In this document: piece after piece, positions 53,503 through 64,000 of the stretch
Layout: the number at the start of each line of letters is the position of its first letter
How positions within the stretch are numbered: position 1 is the stretch's first letter
Source of the DNA: Chalara sp. BL73
Lineage: Eukaryota; Ascomycota; Leotiomycetes; Helotiales
Assembly (NCBI GenBank): GCA_918026815.1
Contig: CAKJVC010000128.1
Coordinates: 1 to 64,000 of the forward strand
Length of the DNA stretch: 64,000 nucleotides
Direction of reading: 5' to 3'
Notes under the pieces: generated by a model
Seen by the model: only the letters and a program-made list of their open reading frames with translations
The model's database searches: none
What the model was told of the DNA's origin: nothing
Translations under genes and position numbers: made by a program

Positions 53503-56055
53503 TTAACCACTCTTGGTAAATGGCCATCTCCAATTCCTCACCTCCTCTGGATCAATCCCATTCTCGAATGCGATTCCCTTCATTCGCAACTGCTCGTTTA
53601 ATAACAGTTCTCTAACCCCCGCCGCCTTATTCTTGAGCCTAGGGATGCGGTCCATAGCATCCATCGCAAGGCTATACCGATCCGTCTGATTCCGGATAGC
53701 CAATTCCAGCGGTGTGTCGATATTACCCTTCTCATTATACCCTCTGACATGCAAATTCTCCTGACCGGGCCTCTTATACGTCAATCTATGAATGAGGAAA
53801 GGGTAGGAGTGAAAATTGAAGATGATGGGCTTGTCAGATGTGAATATAGCGGCGTATTGCGCGTCCAACAGACCGTGCGGATGGTTGGCTGGTGAGATCA
53901 GCTTGAACAAGTCCACGACGTTCACGAATCGGACCTTGATGTCCGGGATATGCTCGCGGAGCAAAGCTGTAGCGGCCAGCGATTCATGCGTGGGGACATC
54001 ACCACAGGAAGCCATCACGACGTCTGGCTCACACCCTTGATCGTTTGAGGCCCAGTCCCAGATCCCGAGCCCCTTAGTGCAGTGCTGAATTGCGGCTTCC
54101 ATGTCGAGGAACTGTAGGTGGTCTTGCTTATCCGCCACGATGACGTTCACGTAGTTGACTGAGCGCAGACAGTGGTCGGTCACAGATAACAGGCAGTTGC
54201 CATCTGGCGGCAGGTAGATGCGTACAACTTCGGGGGATTTGTTTGCGACCACATCCAGGAATCCAGGGTCTTGGTGCGTGAATCCGTTGTGATCTTGTCG
54301 CCAGACCGTGGCGGTGAGGAGGATATTCAGCGAGGAGACTTTGGCACGCCATTCTACCTCAAGGCACTTTTCGATCCATTTGCAGTGCTGGTTCACCATG
54401 GAGTCGATAATGTGGATGAAAGGCTCGTAGGAATTGATTAAACCTGTATATGTTAGTGTTTGTCTTGTAGGAAGGGGTTTGTGAGACGTACCATGACGGC
54501 CAGAGAGGATATAGCCTTCCAGCCATCCTTCACAAGTATGCTCGCTCAGCATTTCCATAACTCGACCCTCGAAGGCTAGGTTTCCTCCATCGTCATCTTC
54601 CTCAAAATAATCACCCATCCAGACCTTCTTACCTGCCTCATAGATGCTACCGAGTTTGTTCGATTCAGTCTCATCGGGACCAAACACACGGAAGGTATGC
54701 AAATTTTTGGCGACGATGTCCTTGAGGAATTTGGCCATATTGCTCATGCTTGGTAAGTTTGTGAGACCGGGTTCGATCTTCTCGAGTGCATACTTGCGGA
54801 AGTCTGGCATATCAAGAGCTTTCCGGAGTAAACCACCATTGCCAACAGGGTTGGCGCTCATCCGTGCCTGACCCACTGGAGCTAGTTCTGCTAGCTCATT
54901 GATCAGTTTCCCTTCCTTATCGAAGACTTGTTCTGGCCTGTAGCTTCTCATCCAGTCCTCCAGAACTTTCAAATGAGCTGGGTTGGAAGCAACATCGGGA
55001 ATCGGGATTTGATGCGCGCGCCAATATCCTTCAAGAAGCTTTCCGTCTACTTTTCTTGGTGCCGTCCAGCCCTTGGGGCTGCGGAGAACGATCATCGGCC
55101 AGCGGGGACGGAAAGCCTTTCCAGATTCACGTGCCTGTTTTTGGAACTTACGAATCTCTTGAACGCAGTGCTCTAGCGTGGCTGCCATTGCCTGGTGCAT
55201 ACTCTCTAGGTCGCTTCCTTCGACGAAATATGGTGTCCATCCGTATCCAGTAAATAGGGATTCGAGCTCTTTGTGACTAATTCGAGCCAAGAGTGTTGGG
55301 TTGTTGATCTTATAGCCGTTCAAATGAAGTACAGGCAGGACGGCACCATCCACGATAGGATTGAGGAACTTTGTGCTATGCCAACTAGTCGCAAGTGGAC
55401 CAGTCTCGGCTTCTCCATCTCCCACCATCGTCAAGGCAATCAGGTGAGGATTGTCGAAAACTGCTCCAAAAGCATGGGATATGGAGTAGCCAAGCTCTCC
55501 GCCTTCATGAATACTGCCTGGCGTCTCTGGTGTTGCATGGCTCCCGATCCCGCCTGGGAAGGAGAATTGCTTGAAGAATCTCTGCATGCCTTCCGCATTC
55601 TGTGACATGATTGGATAAACCTCAGAGTACACACCCTCCAGATAAGACTGTGAAAGTACAGCGGGCGCTCCATGGCCAGGACCAGACACAAAAAGTGCAT
55701 CTAAGTCATATTTCTTGATCAAGCGATTGAAATGGATCCATGTGAACGCTTGACCTGCGTCTGAACCCCAATGACCTAGTAGCCGAGCTTTGAGGTCTGA
55801 CTTTGCGAGGGGTCTGGTGAGGAGGGGGTTCTCCTTCAGGTAGAGCATTCCGAGACATAGGTACAAGCTGGCACGGAAGTAGGCATTTGTCTTCCTGAGC
55901 TCGTCAGCGCTGAGGGGTTTTTCGCTAATTGTTGAGCGAGCGATGCCATATGGGGAGATGTTGTCGCTCGAGATATCTTCAGTCGTAGTGTCGGATGATC
56001 GCTTGCCTATTCGCGGAGCGATGATCTCATGTGAGTATAACATTGGGGCTGCCAT
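53503..56055 (-). CDS. Phosphoketolase (Xfp/Xpk-type), 834 aa after splicing
   Basis: Exons are 56055-54492 and 54443-53503. The 48-nt intron (GTACGT donor, AACACTAACAT branch point, TACAG acceptor) is a multiple of three and contains no stop, so the unspliced frame would give 850 aa; splicing yields the expected SGRHGLINSYEPF. Landmarks are GHWGSDAGQAFTWIHFNRLI, SGPGHGAPAVL, FPGGIGSHATPETPGSIHEG, the TPP site GDGEAETGPLATSW, and QDHNGFTHQDPGFLD. The enzyme splits xylulose-5-phosphate (and/or fructose-6-phosphate) with phosphate to acetyl-phosphate and a sugar phosphate in the cytosol. Fungal copies often sit beside acetate kinase, which is not present here. A TATATAAATA box lies 61-70 bp upstream. 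The frame is intact. Confidence 0.95.
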   Translation of the reverse strand: MAAPMLYSHEIIAPRIGKRSSDTTTEDISSDNISPYGIARSTISEKPLSADELRKTNAYFRASLYLCLGMLYLKENPLLTRPLAKSDLKARLLGHWGSDAGQAFTWIHFNRLIKKYDLDALFVSGPGHGAPAVLSQSYLEGVYSEVYPIMSQNAEGMQRFFKQFSFPGGIGSHATPETPGSIHEGGELGYSISHAFGAVFDNPHLIALTMVGDGEAETGPLATSWHSTKFLNPIVDGAVLPVLHLNGYKINNPTLLARISHKELESLFTGYGWTPYFVEGSDLESMHQAMAATLEHCVQEIRKFQKQARESGKAFRPRWPMIVLRSPKGWTAPRKVDGKLLEGYWRAHQIPIPDVASNPAHLKVLEDWMRSYRPEQVFDKEGKLINELAELAPVGQARMSANPVGNGGLLRKALDMPDFRKYALEKIEPGLTNLPSMSNMAKFLKDIVAKNLHTFRVFGPDETESNKLGSIYEAGKKVWMGDYFEEDDDGGNLAFEGRVMEMLSEHTCEGWLEGYILSGRHGTSHKPLPTRQTLTYTGLINSYEPFIHIIDSMVNQHCKWIEKCLEVEWRAKVSSLNILLTATVWRQDHNGFTHQDPGFLDVVANKSPEVVRIYLPPDGNCLLSVTDHCLRSVNYVNVIVADKQDHLQFLDMEAAIQHCTKGLGIWDWASNDQGCEPDVVMASCGDVPTHESLAATALLREHIPDIKVRFVNVVDLFKLISPANHPHGLLDAQYAAIFTSDKPIIFNFHSYPFLIHRLTYKRPGQENLHVRGYNEKGNIDTPLELAIRNQTDRYSLAMDAMDRIPRLKNKAAGVRELLLNEQLRMKGIAFENGIDPEEVRNWRWPFTKSG

Positions 56056-57068
56056 CTTGAAATGATGTGTAAATTACTGTTGCTGTTGATTAAAAGGACA
56101 CAGTTCTGACGAGTGTATTTATATAAGAATTGGAAAAGACAAGTCTCCTTATCCTTCCGAAAGCATGCTTAATCTTCTAGACTTGTGGATGGGCCCGACA
56201 ATAGAAGCATACGGCTGGGCGGGAAGTGGGCTGATATCCAAGTTTTCTATCTCGAACCGACCGATATCGAAGCTCAGAATTCTCTAAAGGTGCCGAGAGC
56301 TAAATGATGTGTGATCGGCTGAGCCATTAATAAGAGCATATATGCAGACCCAAGTTGAAGAAATGGTCATGGTTCAAGTATACCAGTTGTTTGCGAGGAT
56401 GCTGCAAGCGGCGGGCAGAGTGCGCCACTCTCGTCTTCGTCCCGCACGCAGAAACAGCATTGCGACGATGGGAACTGATTATGTCACCAACATTCCAGGC
56501 GCGTTAAATCGAACCTTTGCGAATAAAATGGTCGCAAATGCAATCAAGACTGGAGGTTTACCGACGGGAGATCGGCTGGGTCCTATTTCTGATGATCTGC
56601 CGGGGTGTGCGCCACCAAATATGAGCTGACGGTGACGCAGAGAAAGATGGTCTGATGTTTTTTTTTTTTGACATCGAGATCTCAAGGGAAGATTCGGGAG
56701 TCTTCTGAGGCAGAAGTCGACTGCCTTCAACAAAATTCCGTGAGAGTCTATTACGAATTATTTTGATTTGACGCTGATATCAGTATTTGTTTGCACGCCA
56801 CCAAAAGGTGCTAACTGGAGGGTGTTGTGGTGTGCACAGGCTTGAATGTCTGTCTCAGTGAAGTGAGAGCCCCTGTTAGTAAATACTATTTCAGCCACAA
56901 CTTTAACCTTAAACCCTCTTGGTACGGGCATGCGCTTTGTGGGGTGGGAACACTATCTCTACAATAGGAGACTACAAGCAATGCTGAACAACGAGACCAA
57001 AATTCAAAGCATCCTACCAATTATCATTACGATAGTAACTAGTATGCTACTTAAATCGAGCATTGTGA
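56056..57068. other. Intergenic, 1.0 kb
   Basis: Promoter side of phosphoketolase and 3' flank of the secreted protein gene. A 95-codon plus-strand ORF (56342-56629) has no recognised motif. A T-run lies at about 56658-56669. Confidence 0.45.
56116..56125 (-). promoter_or_regulatory. TATA-like box upstream of phosphoketolase
   Basis: Read on the minus strand: TATATAAATA, 61-70 bp before the ATG at 56055. Sequence and spacing suit a core promoter; no experimental support. Confidence 0.45.
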
Positions 57069-57954
57069 CTAGATCAACCATATAGACAAAAACATAGCGC
57101 TCAACACCAATGCCCAACTGTTCCCAATGGTCGTCGACACAGCACTCCCAGGGGTGGTACTTGAACTGGCCCCTCCGACTCCTGCTGAAGAAGCAGTGGC
57201 TGCAGTTTGAGATGAGGTAAGCGTCGGCCCAGTGGTTGCAGCCCTTGTACTCGTCGCGGACGAGGAACCTAGAGTTGTCGTTGATGAAATTGTCCCAGCG
57301 GTAAGAGCTAGTCTTGTTGGACAGCCCATGCTCGACAGGTCTGAACTCCAAGCCGATAACAGCTGTGAAGCACCAACTGACAACTTGTAGTCGCTCGGAT
57401 CAAGCTTCTCAACGCCAGCTGTGATTATCAGAGGGACAGAATGCTGTTTCACATAGCAATGATCAAGGACGGTGGTCTCAGTTGCTGTCGTGCCGCCACC
57501 CACAATAGTCTGGGTACATATACCTGTGGCCCCGCCGGTACAGGTCTAGAGCGAGGGTTTGTTAGAATGAGTCGTGACCATTCACTGGGAGATATACCTT
57601 TCTGCAATCTCCAAGTTCACATCTCCATGTCGTGGTGACTTCATCGGCACGGACAGTGATGGTCCCTCCCCAGATTGATCCTTGAGTATGATATGCATGC
57701 GCGGGGTACAGGTTCAGCGCTCTGCACGCATCGTTTTCAGGTGAGACAGCGCTTGCGCAGTTCAACTCGTAGGTCACCACACGGTCTTTGTCGATGCCTG
57801 AGTCGGTACTACTGGCAACAATAGACGCTTCCAAGCTCGCAGGCACGGCTCCCAGTTGCAGAAGGACTGTAGTGGGTAAGCTCTGAGCATACGCTTGCAG
57901 GCTCAAGCAGCTCAGAAGCAGCCATGCCTGTGGCATTGATGCCATCCCCAACAT
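57069..57954 (-). CDS. Secreted GPI-anchored-type Ser/Thr-rich protein, 277 aa
   Basis: Exons are 57954-57598 and 57545-57069. The 52-nt intron (GTATAT donor, TCTAACAAA branch point, CTCTAG acceptor) is phase 0 and joins CELGDCRK to TCTGGPTGI-type sequence (ambiguous only at the joint residues). The N-terminus is a signal peptide (MLGMASMPQAWLLLSCLSLQ). The mature domain has about eight Cys, including CASAVSPENDACRALN, TWRCELGDC and LDHCYV, so disulphide bonds are likely. A Ser/Thr/Ala-rich stalk follows, and the hydrophobic end (SWALVLSAMFLSIWLI) fits GPI attachment. Its site is plasma membrane or wall; the function is unknown. The architecture is like many fungal surface proteins of Cys head plus Ser/Thr stalk. 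Confidence 0.8.
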
Positions 57955-59913
57955 GTTCGATTCCTAGCGAACGACCGCCCGCGATGCGACGCGAGAGATG
58001 GTGATGTTTGTTCTTCCAACAATGCCAAGATCAGCCCCACTATCATGACTTATCCGAGATTGTTCTCAAGGCTTCAAATACTTTGGTCGCAGGGATGGAC
58101 TTCACTAGATCCTGTGCCGTGATGGCGCAGCAGCCTCAGAAACACGAACTCCCCACTGAATTCATCTGTACAAATTTTCAGGGATTTCACCAGAATGCTT
58201 CAGATCACTTTGTTCCTTCTGAAGGCACGGACGGTCCTATACAAAGAGCTTGGAGTCATACCCCTTTCTGGCATATTATTTTCAATCACTAGTGAGCTGG
58301 GAGTCCTTGCCATACCTCCCATTCAGGCCCCTATACGTAAAGGATTTCTCTAGCAGCAAAACGAGAAGTGAGAAACCTACATTCAACGATGTTCTCTATT
58401 TATGAGCTCGCTCTTCCTGCTATGCTCAATCACATCCAACATGGTATTGACGATAGCCCAAAGCTTGAAACTAGATTCAATACCCTTTTGAAAGACTCCA
58501 GCTCGAACAAGAATGGAGTGTCATTCATTTCGCGCCTCTTCATCGAACTGGTTCTCTCTTTTCATATCGTTCTCGAGTGTCAACGACAAGGTAGACCGTA
58601 CCGTACGGAACATTGACGCTATACTCGCCCTTACACCATTGCCAGATGCCGTAGTTTGGAGCCCCTCGCATTTTATCAGGTTCATTTAACATGTCTCAGC
58701 CCAGACACGAGGTTCTGCGAATACGATGGTAGGCTCAATCTAGGGGTTCCATAGTCACATTTCCGTGAACTAGCCACATCGTCTGCTGTTAGCTTTTTAA
58801 ACGGCGGTAGCCACGCTTCCATGATAACATCACCCTGTGTAACAACATCTCTGAGACCATTGCCTACGGCTAGCTCCCAATGCTTCTCGATCTTACCACC
58901 GACAACATGCACAGTCTCATGTTACCCAACAGTGTCTCGCGTTGGCGTATGACTGCAGACAAACTTTGTTGATGACGCTTCGATATCAAGCCGACGAGAT
59001 AGGTCCGCGCAACGCTCTGCTTCTATCTTGCCAACTTCGTGGTGAGAGAAATATACGGTTTTTGATCAAATATTTTGACCCCGAGTTGCGACTCATGGTA
59101 AGTCACACTTTGATCCTATGCTCGATCTCGCCATTAAGGACTTTTATTGTCTGAACGGCGTCGGAAATCGCTCTGCAGCGAGACTACAAATCATACGCCC
59201 ACATGCTATATCTTTTAGGGAAATTGATTGACATGCCTAGATGCGGTGTTCCCAAGAATCAAGGCATTCTTTCGCACTAGCGAGAATGAACTATGCTATA
59301 ACACAACGGTCGACTCTTGTTGAGTTGAGCGGCTTATGTCCTTTTTTAAGCTTCTTGGGGTCTCGTTGGATTCTTATAATTGAAACTTGGGACTCCTCAT
59401 ACAGATCCCCGGGTACGTGGCACTACATGTGAGCAGCAATTGGTGGAGAACATCTAGTCTCTGCCATAAAGGGCTTAAGCGTTCGACAAAGCGACTGAGT
59501 GTGTACAGTACGAACGCTTCAGTAGTGGCCTGAGTGTAGAGCAGCGTCGTCTCCTGCAAGATGGTATTAACCAGCCAGACATACCAGAGTGCGGCGACCA
59601 GAAGTAGAGCTTCAGAAAGCAATCGAGAGCTTTAAATATTTTGTGGGTTTTTGGGACTTTAGTCTATAATTCCTCAAATTCCATGAATTTTTGCATAGCT
59701 CGTTTATAAATCTATAATGCGTTCTATACCTGATATTTGACGTCACAGGAAGTGATTGGGCAAGGTCCAACGAAAGGGGGAGCCTAACTTTTGCCGAGAG
59801 AATAGAGCAAGAACTAGAATTTCCACCACCGCTTGCATTAACATTACTTGAGTATATATTCATGGACCTATATACATCACTATCCACAAGAAACTGGAGC
59901 TGCCAGTCCTCTT
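57955..59913. other. Gene-poor stretch, 1.96 kb
   Basis: Several ORFs of 60-95 codons occur on both strands (58008-58292, 58368-58616, 58682-58912, 59374-59622). The minus-strand frame 58682-58912 has a protein-like look (VVTQGDVIMEAWLPPFKKLT) but no ATG-exon structure or family could be settled, so it may be an old gene fragment. Confidence 0.35.
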
Positions 59914-61383
59914 CTACACGTACACGTAACAATACGGACCAGCAACTGTGCTAATGTGGTTCTTGATAGCAGAGGTAGGCCCGCCCGATGGGGTGACGTA
60001 TTGGAGGTCAATGATATCTTCAAGCGTTGCATTTGCGCTTGGTGGGACATTCCTCATGGTGCGGGTTCCGCCGATGACGAAGAGTCGTTCGAGCGGCCGC
60101 AGGTTTTGCCAGATCCACCACGTGCGGTCGATCATGCTGTGGTGGAGCCAGAAGAGAGGGTCGTTAGGCGATGTATAAATCTAGATATACGATTTTCAGC
60201 AAAAGTGATTACGTTATGTCTTCACCGTGGGATTATCGGTTGCTCATATAGTATTCAGTTGAAAAGAAGCGGGCAAACTCACATCGCCTCCAGGGTTGCC
60301 TCCAAACACAAAGTGTCCCGCAGAATGTAATCCCGTTCCACTTTGCAGGTTCTCTTGCCACGCATAGACATCGTTAAAACTCGAGTTGGTCAGTTGATTG
60401 AACAACGCAGCATCAGTCTGCGTTCGTGCACTCAATTCCGGCGAGATATCTCTCTTGGTGCATCTAGGCTGGTAGCCAAGAAACGGGCCGGTAGGCTCAT
60501 TAGGATAGTTGAACCACGTATCCACGGCGGATAGGTTAGCTTCAATTCCAACATAAGGACCTGTCTCAACGCAGCCACCGCCGCGGCCTTCGACGACAGG
60601 CGCGATGCAAGGGGCGAAGAGAGAGCCAGGGCGAGTGCAGTTGTGTGGTGCCCAGACACCATTACCGCCTTGCGAGTACTTGGATCCGTCCATATAGGGT
60701 GAGTTAAGAGGATCTTTTGCTGATTTGCCCCAGTTCCAGTACGGCACGTAGCCCTTGTAGCCGCATTCGTCACGGAGCGCGCGTTCAAATGACCAAGTGT
60801 AGTATCTGTGCCACGAAAGAAAGTTGCCAGTATTATGTATGGTTTGCGTCTGGTTGATATGTAGAGCCACAAAGTCATCATATCGGGACTTTGCGCCTGG
60901 TGCCAGACCGTTCTTTATTTTGGATGGGGCTCTCATAAGACATTTTACTATATAGTTCGTTACGGCAGCTCGACTTGGCTCCTAATATTCTTACCTGAGT
61001 TTGTATAATCAAGCTTCTCCTTGTTCGACAACGCTGAGCTATGAGGAGTTAGTCTCCCCGCTGGTGACATAGTGTAGATTGGTGACTCACTACTCACGTC
61101 GCACCGCAACATTTTTGTAGGTGCATTTTTGAGCTACCCCCCTAGATTTTAGCAGCTTTTGGAGGCTCCCATCAGTATACGAGTCCCAGAGATTGTTTAA
61201 CGCATCGCAAGCAAGATCGTCAGTTGCCTCGGTCGACTATTTGGCGGCAACAATCAGCATTGAATCACTAATGCAAGATTATGGCAGGAACAGTGAATGG
61301 GATAGTCAAACCTCAGCAACATAAGCAATCGCAGGAAGGACACTCGCTACAAGTAGCAACGAGGCGTACAGTGAGACACGCAT
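59914..61383 (-). CDS. Secreted tyrosinase-family copper oxidase, 397 aa, five exons
   Basis: Exons are 61383-61312, 61236-61091, 61038-60995, 60947-60283 and 60180-59914 (1194 nt, phases consistent). Several introns have good branch points (AGACTAACTCC). The N-terminus is a signal peptide (MRVSLYASLLLVASVLPAIA). CuA histidines are His117, His125 and His134 (ALHINQT, IHNTGNFLSWHRYY). CuB histidines are His295 and His299 (GLHSAGHFVFGG) and His322/323 (SPNDPLFWLHHSMIDR). The family hydroxylates monophenols and/or oxidises diphenols to quinones. The protein ends about 75 residues after CuB, so the C-terminal lid domain of classical fungal tyrosinases is absent; it may be active without processing. 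The splice of exon 2 at 61091 uses a GTGAGT overlapping an in-frame TAG. Confidence 0.9.
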
Positions 61384-63748
61384 TTTCTTGTCCAAGAAGG
61401 ATTGCTGAACGCCTCACGAAAAGGAAAATGCTAAATGGTTAAAGGAGTGTAAGCGGTCGATACGACCTTGTCATGTATGGAACCGAGAAAAGAAGGTCAA
61501 AACCCGCCACGACACGTGGGAACAGGGAAATATATAAGAAAGGTTCTGCACGGAAAGCCAGACGAGTATCCTTTGCATGATTAAAATTAGCTTCAAAATT
61601 ATTGCCTGATATCGAGTTTACCCTGGTTGGTCAATAATCCACAGAGACTATTGCATGCAGGCACCCAATGGGATAGGGAGGAAATGAGTAGGAGGAACAA
61701 TCATGTTAATATTCCCCGAAGGAGTAGCATAAACGAGAAACATCAGGTCCTGGCTCAGACCTTTGATATGCTTGGTATAATATGCTACATGTGCAACGTT
61801 CCAGAATCAATCCTAAGCTGCTGTATCGAGATTGCTTAATGATCGCTTCCCAGGCAAGGATAAGACTGTTTCACGGGTGACGGGGCTAAAGCCGCTGTGG
61901 CCAGGAATTCAACAATCGCCTTTCCTTTCGCGCCTTTGGGCAATGGCTGAAGTCAATAGCTGTTCTTTTTTATGTTCCTTTTTTTTCCCTCCATGGAAAC
62001 TTTTTTCTGTTAATTTATTTGCAAAGTTTGGCTGATTTCTCTCGGTCGAGACATAGAAGGATCAGCCTGATCGATTTCAACCTCTTGCTCCAGAACCGCA
62101 CTAATGATGCCCCCACGGGGCGTAGTCGCCAGAAACGGCTACGGAGCGGGATCCTTTCTATCGGGTTTTTCCCAAGCAAGGGTACCGGATAAGCCGTGAG
62201 AAGCCTCAATCCTACGCAAAGCACTCGAAAACTTGTTTTACTATCACTGCCATCAACTGTGCAGGCTGGTCCAATTATATATCTCCAAAGTTGCTGCCAT
62301 GTTCGTGAAGTATTTGGGTGAGACCTTGGTCAGATTAAACATTAAGGTTTGCCACTTGTATCCGATGCAAAGTGGGGTATGGAAAAAGAATTCCATGTGC
62401 GGAAGCTTCTGCCATGGTCCGGACCGTTCTCCATGGATCCTAGAAGAAAATCATTGGGCCGTGGACTGATGTCTGGGTAATGAGTACGACGTCAAGTATC
62501 CAACCATTGCTTGGCGTAAGAGCCAAGATCTATCTACAAGGTTTTTATTGGTTCTCTCATCTATTTCACTCGTTGGAAATGCCTGGTTGAACCAGTCATC
62601 AGTGCGATTTCCAGCCACTATGCGGGCGCAATATTGCTTTGAACGGAAAATTTCTTTTGTGAACAAACAACCCCTCTTCCGGTTTATGTAAGATGGGTCG
62701 AAGTCTAAAGCGAAAGGTGGCTCATAACAATTAGAAGCCGTTTTCAAACTATAGTCATGTGATGGAAAGAAATCAATCGTAGTTTCCATATCACGAATTT
62801 ACGGTGAGATACCTACCATCTGCACTTTGTAAATGTGCTAAATTAAGGCCTCCAAAAGAAAGAATCCTTGAAAGGTGTATCTTGTCACGTTTCAGGGCAT
62901 TTAACCGAATGAGAAAGCGAAGAACAATTATGACCATTTTAAGATAACGATGTCGTCTACGTGAAATAGGATCTGGAGCATTCTGCAGGGGTATTTAACG
63001 TGTGCTTTCTATTGGCTGAGTCGTCAAGTTCTCGTAACATTATGTTACAGTAGAGTATCTCATTTTGCATGTATGGCCCTGCTACATGGCAATCCTGCAC
63101 AATGGTCTTTGGAAACATCAACAAATTTCGTGTACTGGATTCTATTCGAAATAAGGAGAGCTACATCTCGCCAGTTAATGTACTATGGATTTGCGGTGAA
63201 CCTTCGCTCCCTCGTCAGTTTCATGCTTTTCCAATCTTCAATTACACTTTACCACATGTACTCCTTATGGGACTCCTTATTCCATAAGGAATTGGATTAA
63301 ACCTAAATGTCTCAATCAACAGGCGAAGGCTCTGGACGTTTGTAAAGTTGAAAATAATGAGTGGCCCATTTTCTACAATGGAATGCACTGAACAAATCCA
63401 TGGACGTGGTAGTAACCCTGCTGGCTGGAACCCCGGGAGCATATCAATTTCTTTGGAATCCCTGAAGTGTAACCCTTGTCCGCTACTCCTTGTTGAAAAT
63501 GTGAAAACGGTTTCCAGGGGTACAGCAATCCGGTACCTGGCAGGCTCCCAGTGATGGATTCGCTAAAGTACAGAAGCCGTCCCTGATGTCGGAAGGAATG
63601 GAAGGGTTAACCCGTTACTTTTGTCTCAAGATGAGATGTCGTTATGAATTTCGCAACTATTAAGGTAGCAAAATCTGCCGATCCATCGTCTTTCATCCTC
63701 CCTTCTTTCTGATCTTCACGTATCTACATGCACTGACAGGAAGCGACC
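61384..63748. other. Gene-poor stretch, 2.36 kb
   Basis: Promoter side of the tyrosinase gene, with a TATATATTT box read on the minus strand at about 61528-61536 and an E-box CACGTG at 61513-61518. The rest has short ORFs only (for example 62451-62789 minus), with no recognised motif. No RNA gene was confirmed. Confidence 0.4.
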
Positions 63749-64000
63749 ATGGCGCCATCTTTGGAGACGTTGATCACTTTATGGCCACGAGTTGATCGCG
63801 ATCGGCCATCTAATGCGCATATGATCTTGGGAGTCACGGGATTTTTAACTGGTCTGGCGTTGATCGTTGTCAGTCTTCGACTTTACGTTCGTCAATTCCG
63901 ATTGAAAACGTTTGGGTGGGACGATGGAATTATTGCTCTTGCTATGGTGAGCCCATGTTTTTTGTGGTGTTTTGGTGCTATTTCAGATAGCTAACGAAAA
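63749..64000 (+). CDS. Pth11-like/rhodopsin-domain membrane protein, 5' exon only (truncated by window end)
   Basis: The ATG at 63749 gives MAPSLETLITLWPRVDRDRP, then a membrane segment (LGVTGFLTGLALIVVSLRLY) and VRQFRLKTFGWDDGIIALAM. The Arg-rich loop with GWDD is the same signature as in the Pth11-like gene at 8820. A GTGAGC donor at 63947 ends exon 1 after 66 codons in phase 0, and the remaining exons lie beyond the window. It is the second member of this receptor-like family here; the two share only the general motif. Confidence 0.8.

Noticed and set aside
56342..56629. 95-codon plus-strand ORF
   Set aside because: No recognised motif or splice context; likely chance.
58682..58912. Protein-like minus-strand ORF (VVTQGDVIMEAW)
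   Set aside because: Could be an old gene fragment, but no family, exon structure or 5' end could be established.
63650..63680. Stretch resembling a conserved LSU rRNA core (AACTATTAAGGTAGCAAAAT)
   Set aside because: Only about 20 nt resemble it, flanking rRNA blocks are missing, and the sequence leads into a protein gene promoter; coincidence is likely.
1..64000. tRNA, 5S rRNA, CRISPR arrays or bacterial-type operons
   Set aside because: No A-box/B-box pair, repeat-spacer array or operon-like gene packing was seen; the window is eukaryotic in structure.

Overview
This 64 kb window looks like nuclear DNA of a filamentous ascomycete (Pezizomycotina, perhaps Leotiomycetes). The reasons are many short introns (about 45-90 nt) with GT-AG ends and RCTRAC/CTAAC-type branch points, secreted and GPI-anchored wall proteins, and families typical of these fungi: HET, 2EXR, Pth11-like, bZIP/DUF3425, tyrosinase and phosphoketolase. 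GC-richer housekeeping blocks alternate with long AT-rich accessory stretches holding transposon debris and genes I cannot assign. No rRNA, tRNA or CRISPR was seen. Exon models were built by hand from reading frames, splice motifs and family expectation; their lengths sum to whole codons, but no transcript supports them.

Layout. 0-2.3 kb: the 3' part of an EDEM/GH47 alpha-mannosidase-like gene broken by at least five frame changes. 2.8-7.4 kb: a GPI-type wall glycoprotein and a HET-domain protein. 8.8-18.3 kb: a Pth11-like receptor, a 150-aa protein with a start-codon-only exon, a Tim17-like membrane protein, proline dehydrogenase, a PaxB/Pyr4-type terpene cyclase-like protein and a Nudix hydrolase. 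20-24 kb: a 2EXR protein and a secreted carboxylesterase. 25.2-26.6 kb: a decayed Tc1/mariner element with readable terminal inverted repeats. 27.3-33.4 kb: an aldo-keto reductase, a secreted BBE-like FAD oxidoreductase and a bZIP/DUF3425 regulator. With the esterase these could form a small metabolic locus.

35.3-51.1 kb is the least familiar part. It holds an RRM-like protein spread over seven exons, a 76-aa cysteine-rich ORF, a perfect RNA-type hairpin, a possible BTB-fold protein, a disordered basic protein, an 803-aa single-exon membrane protein, a frame-broken BTB fragment and a seven-exon orphan of 275 aa. 51.4-61.4 kb returns to recognisable genes: an MFS transporter, phosphoketolase, a secreted GPI-type protein and a secreted tyrosinase. 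The window ends in the first exon of a second Pth11-like receptor.

The genes do not form one obvious pathway. Proline dehydrogenase, phosphoketolase and the Nudix enzyme are primary metabolism. The esterase-AKR-BBE-bZIP group and the lone PaxB-like gene hint at secondary metabolism. HET, BTB-like, RRM-like and orphan proteins dominate the accessory segment.
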